Shown here in pieces: positions 25,638 to 30,630 of a DNA stretch of 30,630 nt; positions within the stretch are counted from its first letter, which is position 1, and each line of letters starts with the position of its first letter. The stretch lies in assembly GCA_934155165.1 (NCBI GenBank), contig CAKPGS010000013.1:1-30630 (forward strand), read 5' to 3'. The position numbers and the translations under genes are program-made. Below the pieces are notes generated by a model that ran no database searches, was not told the origin of the DNA, and saw nothing but the letters and a program-made list of their open reading frames with translations. Source of the stretch: an uncultured Clostridia bacterium. Its GTDB lineage: Bacteria > Bacillota > Clostridia > TANB77 > CAG-508.

Positions 25638-26276
25638 TTAATCTTTCGCTATTGTTAATATACCAACTTGTTTTGCACCTGCATTTTTTATTAATTTGCT
25701 ACATTCTTTGGCTGTACTGCCTGTTGTATATACATCATCTAATATGAGTATTTTTTTATTTTTAATTACAGTTTCATTTTTTACAACATACGCTCCATTT
25801 AAATTGCTTTTTCTTTCTGCTTTATTCAATGTGCTCTGTGGAGCTGTGTTTTTTATTTTAAAAAGGACATCGTTTTTAAGCTCTAAATTTTCAATATTAC
25901 TTGCTAATTCCTTTGCTATAAGTAGAGTTTGGTTATATCCTCTTTCTTTAAATCTTTGTTTTGAAATTGATACTGGAATGATTATATCATAACTTTTTAT
26001 AAATCTATATATTTTTTTATTTTTTAACATAATTTGAACAAAAAACTTATATAAATATGCTTTATCTCTAAATTTATATTGTATAATTTTTTCTCTTATT
26101 ATTCCTTTATAGTCAAAAATATACAAATGCTTGTTGTAATAACAATTTTTCACATTTACTATTTTTGTTTTTTCAGTTTCATATAAATTATTTAAGCAAT
26201 TATTGCAAATTGCCTCTTTCGAAATTTTATTGCATATTCCACATTTCACTGGAAACAAAAAGTTCAAAAAATCCAT
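25638..26276 (-). CDS. comFC: ComFC-like phosphoribosyltransferase-domain protein
   Basis: The protein has 212 residues. An N-terminal zinc-finger-type cluster has Cys12, Cys15, Cys24 and Cys27. The C-terminal half is a phosphoribosyltransferase-like domain with the PRPP-loop motif ILILDDVYTTGST (176-188) and the preceding QRFKERGYNQTLLIAKEL block typical of ComFC/GntX. ComFC is needed for DNA uptake during natural transformation and is widely kept even in species not known to be competent. Its ATG overlaps the recD2 stop by one base (TAATG), so it is translationally coupled to the helicase, a pairing that fits handling of incoming single-stranded DNA. Confidence 0.93.
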   Translation of the reverse strand: MDFLNFLFPVKCGICNKISKEAICNNCLNNLYETEKTKIVNVKNCYYNKHLYIFDYKGIIREKIIQYKFRDKAYLYKFFVQIMLKNKKIYRFIKSYDIIIPVSISKQRFKERGYNQTLLIAKELASNIENLELKNDVLFKIKNTAPQSTLNKAERKSNLNGAYVVKNETVIKNKKILILDDVYTTGSTAKECSKLIKNAGAKQVGILTIAKD

Positions 26277-28504
26277 TATTCATATCCTTCCTGTCCCCCT
26301 AATTGCATTAATTTGTAAGCAAGCCCTGTATTTCTATTCTTATTATTATCATTATTAATCATATAATCAATAGTTCTATTGCTACCAATAATTATTAACA
26401 ATTCTTTTGCTCTTGTTATACTTGTGTATAACAAATTTCTTGTTAATAACATTGGATATGCAGGTGGAATTGCTATTATTACAACATCAAACTCGCTCCC
26501 TTGAGATTTATGTATTGTAATACTGTATGCATGTTCTAATTGGTCTAAATCTGAATATAAATACCATGCTGTTTTTCCATCATCAAATTTTACTCTTATT
26601 TGCTTTTCTTCTTCATTAACCTTTTGAATTCTTCCAAGTTCACCGTTAAAAATTCCTGTTCCATTTTCTTCTTGCTTTTCCCAATATAAGTCGTAATTAT
26701 TTTTAGTTTGCATTACTCTGTCGCCTTCTCTAAAAATAATTTCTCCACTTTTCTTTTCTCTTTTTCCAACCACAGATGGGTTAAGTTCTTTTTGCAATAC
26801 TTTATTTAGTTCTTTTGTACCTAACATTCCCTTTTTAGTTGGCGTTAGAATTTGTATATTGTCAAAGAAGTTGTAATTTCCATAGTTTTGTAATCTTCCC
26901 TTGCATAGTGAAACAAGTTCGTATAACATTTTTTCTTGGCTATTTTCATTTATATAGAAAAAGTCTTGCTTTAATTCATCTTCTGATTCATTTGCTTTTA
27001 TAAATTGATTTCCCTCGTTTACTCTATGCGCATTTAATATTATTTTACTTTTTGCAGCTTGTCTAAAAATTTCATTTAAGTGAATTGTTTCAATCGTACC
27101 AGATTCTATTATGTCTTTTAAAATGTTTCCTGGTCCTACAGATGGTAATTGGTCTGCATCTCCTACCAAAACTAATTTTGTTCCTAAATATACTGCCTTT
27201 AACAAATAATTCATTAAAAACATATCTACCATAGAAATTTCATCCACAACAATTACATCTGCATCTATTGGAGTAATATTATTGTTATTTACATTTTTGA
27301 AATCATCTTCTATTTTTCCAATTTCTAAGAGTCTATGTAAAGTTTTAGCTTCTTCTCCTGTGGTTTCTGTAATTCTTTTGGCTGCTCTACCAGTTGGAGC
27401 ACATAACACAACTTTTTTTCCATGAATTTTATAAATATCTATTAAAGTTTTTATTATTGTTGTTTTACCTGTTCCTGGTCCACCTGTTATAACTGTTACA
27501 TTGTTTTCATTTACTTTTTTTATTGCTTCTTTTTGTTTCTCAGATAATTCAATAGAGTTTGCTTTTTCTGCCTTTTCAAGTTCTTTGTTAAAATTGCTCA
27601 TTTTTTTAATATTTTTTGAATTCTGAAGTGTTAATAATTTTTGAGCTATATTGTTTTCTGCATCATAAAAATATTTTAAGTATACCCATTCTTCTTCATA
27701 TCTTTTTTCTATTTCAATTTCTTCTTTTAGTATTAATTCTTTTATAGCTTCTTCAATTCTATCTATATCTACACCTAATAAATCGCTTACATATTTTATT
27801 AAATTCTGTTTTAATGTACAACAATGACCATTTAAGCTTATTTTTCCTAAACTAAATTTAATTCCACTTTTTACTCTTTTTGTATTATCTAAAGACATGC
27901 CTAAATCTAATGCCATTTTATCTATTTTTTTAAAATCAACATTTTGTATTATATCAACTAACAAATATGGATTGTTTTCTATTTCTTCTATTGTTGATGT
28001 TCCAAGTTCTTTATATATTTTTTTTGCACTCGAAACATTAATTCCGAACTTTTCTAAAAATCCAACTATTTGCCACAGTTCCCAGTTTTCTACAAATTCT
28101 TTGCTCATTTCTTCTGCTCTTGCTTCTGTAATTCCTTTTATTTGAGCAAGTTTTTTTGGTTCAAATTTAAAAACATTTATTGTATCTTCACCAAAAGTTG
28201 TAACAATTCTTTTAGCTATTGATGGACCTATTCCTTTAATAGTTCCATTTGCTAAATAGCGTTCTAAAGCATCCAAGGTTTGTGGCATAAGCTTTTCAAA
28301 AGTTTCTATTTTAAATTGTTCTCCATATTCTTGATGAACAATATGTTTTCCAAACATTTTTAGGGTATCTCCAACATTTATAAATGGGAGATACCCTGTT
28401 ACTGTTATTTCTTCACCTTCGTTTGTTTCTACAACAGCAATAGTATAACTATTTACATCATTTTGAAAAATAAATTCGATTATTTGACCTTGTAGTTCTT
28501 CCAA
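26276..28504 (-). CDS. recD2: RecD2-type DNA helicase
   Basis: This 742-residue protein has the RecD2 layout: an N-terminal OB-like region (1-75), helix-hairpin-helix repeats (about 80-215, including NGTIKGIGPSIAKRI), and a superfamily 1B helicase core from about 320. Walker A is GGPGTGKT (341-348), motif II is VVDEISMVD (419-427) and the last helicase motif is SITIHKSQGSEFD near 680. RecD2 is a 5'-3' helicase outside RecBCD that acts in replication-fork maintenance and repair. The start is TTG at 28502-28504, supported by CGAGGA upstream and the family N-terminus beginning there. A promoter lies at 28535-28563. Confidence 0.96.
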   Translation of the reverse strand: MEELQGQIIEFIFQNDVNSYTIAVVETNEGEEITVTGYLPFINVGDTLKMFGKHIVHQEYGEQFKIETFEKLMPQTLDALERYLANGTIKGIGPSIAKRIVTTFGEDTINVFKFEPKKLAQIKGITEARAEEMSKEFVENWELWQIVGFLEKFGINVSSAKKIYKELGTSTIEEIENNPYLLVDIIQNVDFKKIDKMALDLGMSLDNTKRVKSGIKFSLGKISLNGHCCTLKQNLIKYVSDLLGVDIDRIEEAIKELILKEEIEIEKRYEEEWVYLKYFYDAENNIAQKLLTLQNSKNIKKMSNFNKELEKAEKANSIELSEKQKEAIKKVNENNVTVITGGPGTGKTTIIKTLIDIYKIHGKKVVLCAPTGRAAKRITETTGEEAKTLHRLLEIGKIEDDFKNVNNNNITPIDADVIVVDEISMVDMFLMNYLLKAVYLGTKLVLVGDADQLPSVGPGNILKDIIESGTIETIHLNEIFRQAAKSKIILNAHRVNEGNQFIKANESEDELKQDFFYINENSQEKMLYELVSLCKGRLQNYGNYNFFDNIQILTPTKKGMLGTKELNKVLQKELNPSVVGKREKKSGEIIFREGDRVMQTKNNYDLYWEKQEENGTGIFNGELGRIQKVNEEEKQIRVKFDDGKTAWYLYSDLDQLEHAYSITIHKSQGSEFDVVIIAIPPAYPMLLTRNLLYTSITRAKELLIIIGSNRTIDYMINNDNNKNRNTGLAYKLMQLGGQEGYE

Positions 28505-28534
28505 AATTTTTCCTCGTTTCTTTTTGTTTTTGCC

Positions 28535-28563
28535 ATTGTATCATTTAAATAAAAAAATATCAA
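28535..28563 (-). promoter_or_regulatory. Sigma-A-like promoter of recD2-comFC-KAP
   Basis: On the minus strand TTGATA (28558-28563) and TACAAT (28535-28540) are exactly 17 bp apart, with TGA directly before the -10. The -10 ends 30 bp before the TTG start of recD2. Only 12 bp separate the -35 from the stop of the upstream repeat-protein gene, and no terminator hairpin is visible there. Confidence 0.7.
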
Positions 28564-28575
28564 TCATTATTATAA

Positions 28576-29565
28576 TTATTCTCCAGCAGTATATTTCATT
28601 GACCAGTATCCACTTAATTGTTTTCCATCAAAGGTGAAGGCCTCTGGTATTTGGTATCCTTTACTTTCTTCTGTGGTTGTTCCTTCTATAAATCTTACTT
28701 CTGTTCTGGCTGTTGCTGGTTGGGCTTGTTGACTACTTGTTATTTTAAATTCGTATCTTGGTATCCATGTGAAATATGTTTCTTTTCCATTTGCTTTTAC
28801 TACTATGTTTGCCCATTTACTATTACTGTAGTCATACCAGTCTTTTGGAGCGTTGCTTCCGTTGTTTTTTATTTTGTCTCCTACTTTTTCTTCTCCATTA
28901 CTATCGTATTCTACGTAATATGTGCAGTCTGCATTAAAGCCTGTTAAATCTGGTTTGTTTGCTTCTATTGTGCTTATTTGTTTTACTACTGCTCCTACAT
29001 ATTCATCTGATGCATTTCTTATTTCTACTAATACCGTATATTTTGTTTTACTGCTTAGTCCTGTATATTCAAACCAGTCGTTTGCACTTGTTTTTTCTCC
29101 TTTGTATTCTCCATTTAAGTAATATTTATAAGTTTGTCCTTCTGCTACTTTTGTTCCGGTTATTCCTTTTGCTTTTATGCTACTACTTGTTGCTGCTACT
29201 TCTGTATCAAATGTTGGTGCTGATTCTTCTCCTGCTGTGTACTTCATTGCCCAATATCCACTTAGTTCTTTTCCATCAAATGTGAAGGCTTCTGGTATTT
29301 GGTATCCATTACTTGCTTGCGTGCTTGTTCCTTCTATAAAGTTTATATTACTTCTTTCACTTGTTTGATCTAATTTGAATTCATATCTTGGTATCCATGT
29401 ATAATAAGTTTCTAGTCCATTGTTTCTGGTTACTATATTTGCCCACTTACTTTCTCCATAATCATACCAATTTTCTGGTTTTTCTTGTGTTATTGGTGTT
29501 GTACTGTGTTCGTTTTCTTTATCATCATAAGTTACATAGAAAGTTGTTTCTTGGTTAAATCCGGC
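28576..29565 (-). pseudogene. Surface-type repeat protein, 3' part after a frameshift
   Basis: This frame encodes the rest of repeat module 2, an FN3-like linker and repeat module 3, ending at a stop right after the third MKYTAGE. The first ATG in frame (29247) lies inside the conserved WAMKYTAGE motif, so it is not a gene start. Upstream, the frame reads back to GFNQETTFYVTYDD, which continues the DLTG of the other frame. Deleting one base (for example the plus-strand C at 29565) joins them as DLTGFNQET, exactly as in the intact module copies. The reading is therefore a gene broken by a one-base insertion, or a base-calling error in an otherwise intact gene. Codon use and repeat conservation on both sides stay good, so any break is recent. 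Confidence 0.8.
28579..28956 (-). repeat. TWIPRY module, copy 3
   Basis: 126 residues from KPDLTGFNADC to the C-terminal MKYTAGE, directly followed by the stop. It shows DWYDYSNSKWANIVV, ETYFTWIPRYEFKI, RFIEGTTTEESKGYQIPEAF and GYWSMKYTAGE. The protein therefore ends exactly at a module boundary. Confidence 0.85.
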
Positions 29566-29581
29566 TTAAATCTGGTTCATT
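29227..29581 (-). repeat. TWIPRY module, copy 2 (contains the frameshift)
   Basis: About 118 residues from NEPDL to MKYTAGE when the extra base near 29565 is ignored. The motifs are NWYDYGESKWANIV, ETYYTWIPRYEFKLD, NFIEGTSTQASNGYQIPEAF and GKELSGYWAMKYTAGE. It is the copy most like copy 3. Confidence 0.85.
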
Positions 29582-30630
29582 TATTTTTGCTTGCTTACAT
29601 TCTTTTGTCATACTTCCTATTATTTCTCCTGCTGCATTTACTGCTGTTATATTTACTATATTTGCATTTTCTGTTGATATTTCATAATTTAAATCTTCTG
29701 CTGTTGTTGTTTCTTTTATTATATTTCCATTTATTGCATATATATATTTTGCTACTTGCTCACTTGTATTTGTTTTTACATTTTTTATAAATATTTGTTT
29801 TTTACTTGCTGTTGCTTCAAAGTTTACCGTGTATGTATCTCTTTCTCCTGCTGTATATTTCATTGCCCAATATCCTGGTATATATTTATTATCAAATTCA
29901 AAGGCTTCTGGCACTTGATAACCTTCTTTTTCTAATTCTTCCCATGTTGTTACATTTCCTTGTTCATCTGTATAATTATTATATATATCTATAAATTTTA
30001 CATCACTTCGTTCTGCCTCTTGGTCTAATTTAAAACAATATCTTGGTATCCATGTGTAATAAGTTTCTAGTCCATTTTGCTCTACTAATATATTTGCCCA
30101 TTTACTGTTTTTGTAGTCATACCAATTACTTGGCTTTTCTCCACTTATCCAATTTGAATTTGTTAATGTTCCATCGTCTTCTACGCTTAAATATTTTGTG
30201 TAATTTTTGTTATAACCTGTTAAGTCTGGTTCATTTGTATATACTCCATTTATATTTGAATATGTTCCTTGTATTCTTGGTATTTCAAAGTGCAATACTT
30301 CTGTTGTTTCTTCTTTTCCTGATTTTTTTATTATAAAATTATAATCGTGTAAATCTTCTACCTCGTAATCTATTGCTATTGTCATTCTATTATGGCAATT
30401 TATTTCTACTTCTTCTTTTGTTCTTTGACTTGTATATTTTACTGTTTCCAATCCATCTACACTATTTATTTTTACCAAAATACTATATTTATTGTTATTT
30501 TCTTTATTTTTTATTTCATACTCTAACAAGGGTTTTGTTTCCATTTGTGCTTTTATTTTTTTATTTCTTGTTGATATTCCTACAGACATTATTATAGAGA
30601 TAATGCAAATTAATAAAATTATTGCAAATA
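29555..30630 (-). CDS. Surface-type repeat protein, 5' part (truncated at window edge)
   Basis: The frame is open to the window edge. Before the Met at 30589 it reads FAIILLICIISIIMSVGIS, a hydrophobic segment like a signal anchor or prepilin-like N-terminal helix, so the true start lies outside the window. A region of about 100 residues without a recognised family follows, then repeat module 1 (29843-30235), an FN3-like linker and the first residues of module 2, where the frame ends at a stop (29555-29557) caused by the frameshift near 29565. The modules carry WYDYKNSKWANILV and TYYTWIPRYCFKL. The protein is probably exported or cell-surface bound; its function is unknown. Confidence 0.8.
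   Translation of the reverse strand, partial: FAIILLICIISIIMSVGISTRNKKIKAQMETKPLLEYEIKNKENNNKYSILVKINSVDGLETVKYTSQRTKEEVEINCHNRMTIAIDYEVEDLHDYNFIIKKSGKEETTEVLHFEIPRIQGTYSNINGVYTNEPDLTGYNKNYTKYLSVEDDGTLTNSNWISGEKPSNWYDYKNSKWANILVEQNGLETYYTWIPRYCFKLDQEAERSDVKFIDIYNNYTDEQGNVTTWEELEKEGYQVPEAFEFDNKYIPGYWAMKYTAGERDTYTVNFEATASKKQIFIKNVKTNTSEQVAKYIYAINGNIIKETTTAEDLNYEISTENANIVNITAVNAAGEIIGSMTKECKQAKINEPDLSRI
29843..30235 (-). repeat. TWIPRY module, copy 1
   Basis: About 131 residues from NEPDLTGYNKN to MKYTAGE. It contains NWYDYKNSKWANI, ETYYTWIPRYCFKLD and GYQVPEAFEFDN, the same ordered motifs as copies 2 and 3. It has a longer insertion (DIYNNYTDEQGNVTTWEELE) before GYQVPEAF and a Cys in place of the Glu in WIPRYEFK. 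Confidence 0.85.

Noticed and set aside
28618..29285. Leucine- and phenylalanine-rich plus-strand frames opposite the repeat protein
   Set aside because: They mirror the tandem repeats on the coding strand and show no start signal or domain.
29555..29581. Programmed ribosomal frameshift in the repeat protein
   Set aside because: The required +1 step has no recognised slippery sequence (no A6-type run or re-pairing codon), and the intact copies simply lack the extra base. An indel is the simpler reading.
28579..30235. Repeated DNA considered as a CRISPR array or satellite
   Set aside because: The repeats are about 360-390 bp long, protein-coding, and diverged at silent sites. They are protein modules, not short identical repeats with spacers.

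Overview
The window looks like chromosome from a low-GC, spore-forming member of the Clostridia, probably an uncultured gut lineage. The evidence is a very AT-rich sequence, an intact spoVT, RecD2 and ComFC of Firmicutes type, strong GGAGG-type ribosome binding sites, sigma-A-like promoters, and a repeat protein with the 'TWIPRY' signature. I recall that signature from uncultured Firmicutes, but I could not search for it. Every convincing gene lies on the minus strand, so transcription runs from position 30630 towards 1. No rRNA, tRNA, CRISPR array, integrase or transposase was seen.

Layout in transcription order. (1) 30630-28576: the 5'-truncated end of a surface-type repeat protein with three copies of a ~125-residue module separated by fibronectin-III-like linkers. 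A one-base insertion near 29565 breaks it. (2) 28504-23650: a housekeeping block of recD2, comFC and a KAP-like P-loop NTPase, tightly spaced behind a promoter at 28535-28563. (3) 23586-15968: an eight-gene operon behind a promoter at 23612-23640, encoding an FkbH-like HAD-IIIC protein, an acyl carrier protein, a MaoC-like hydratase/dehydratase, an MBOAT acyltransferase, a DltD/AlgX-like SGNH protein, an aldo/keto reductase and a two-subunit transketolase. It ends in a terminator at 15916-15942. (4) 15822-15268: spoVT, standing alone between two terminators. (5) 15171-5: a polysaccharide block with eight glycosyltransferase genes (one GT2 is fused to a membrane protein, another protein joins two GT domains), an ABC exporter pair of Wzm/Wzt or TagG/TagH type, a small coiled-coil protein and a large GT-C-like membrane protein. 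Internal promoters sit before the first GT4, the ABC pair and a GT2 gene.

How the genes may work together. The glycosyltransferases and ABC exporter would build a cell-surface glycan on the cytoplasmic face and export it. The block-3 operon resembles the D-alanylation (Dlt) logic: an acyl group on a carrier protein is handed to an MBOAT protein and an extracellular SGNH partner. There is no DltA-type adenylating ligase; instead an FkbH protein could load a glyceryl group from 1,3-bisphosphoglycerate. MaoC dehydration and reduction could turn this into pyruvyl- or lactyl-ACP. This inferred hydroxyacylation of a surface glycan is the most interesting candidate system here. The second point is a 24-bp inverted repeat around a comparatively GC-rich 89-nt core between two glycosyltransferase genes (9190-9327).
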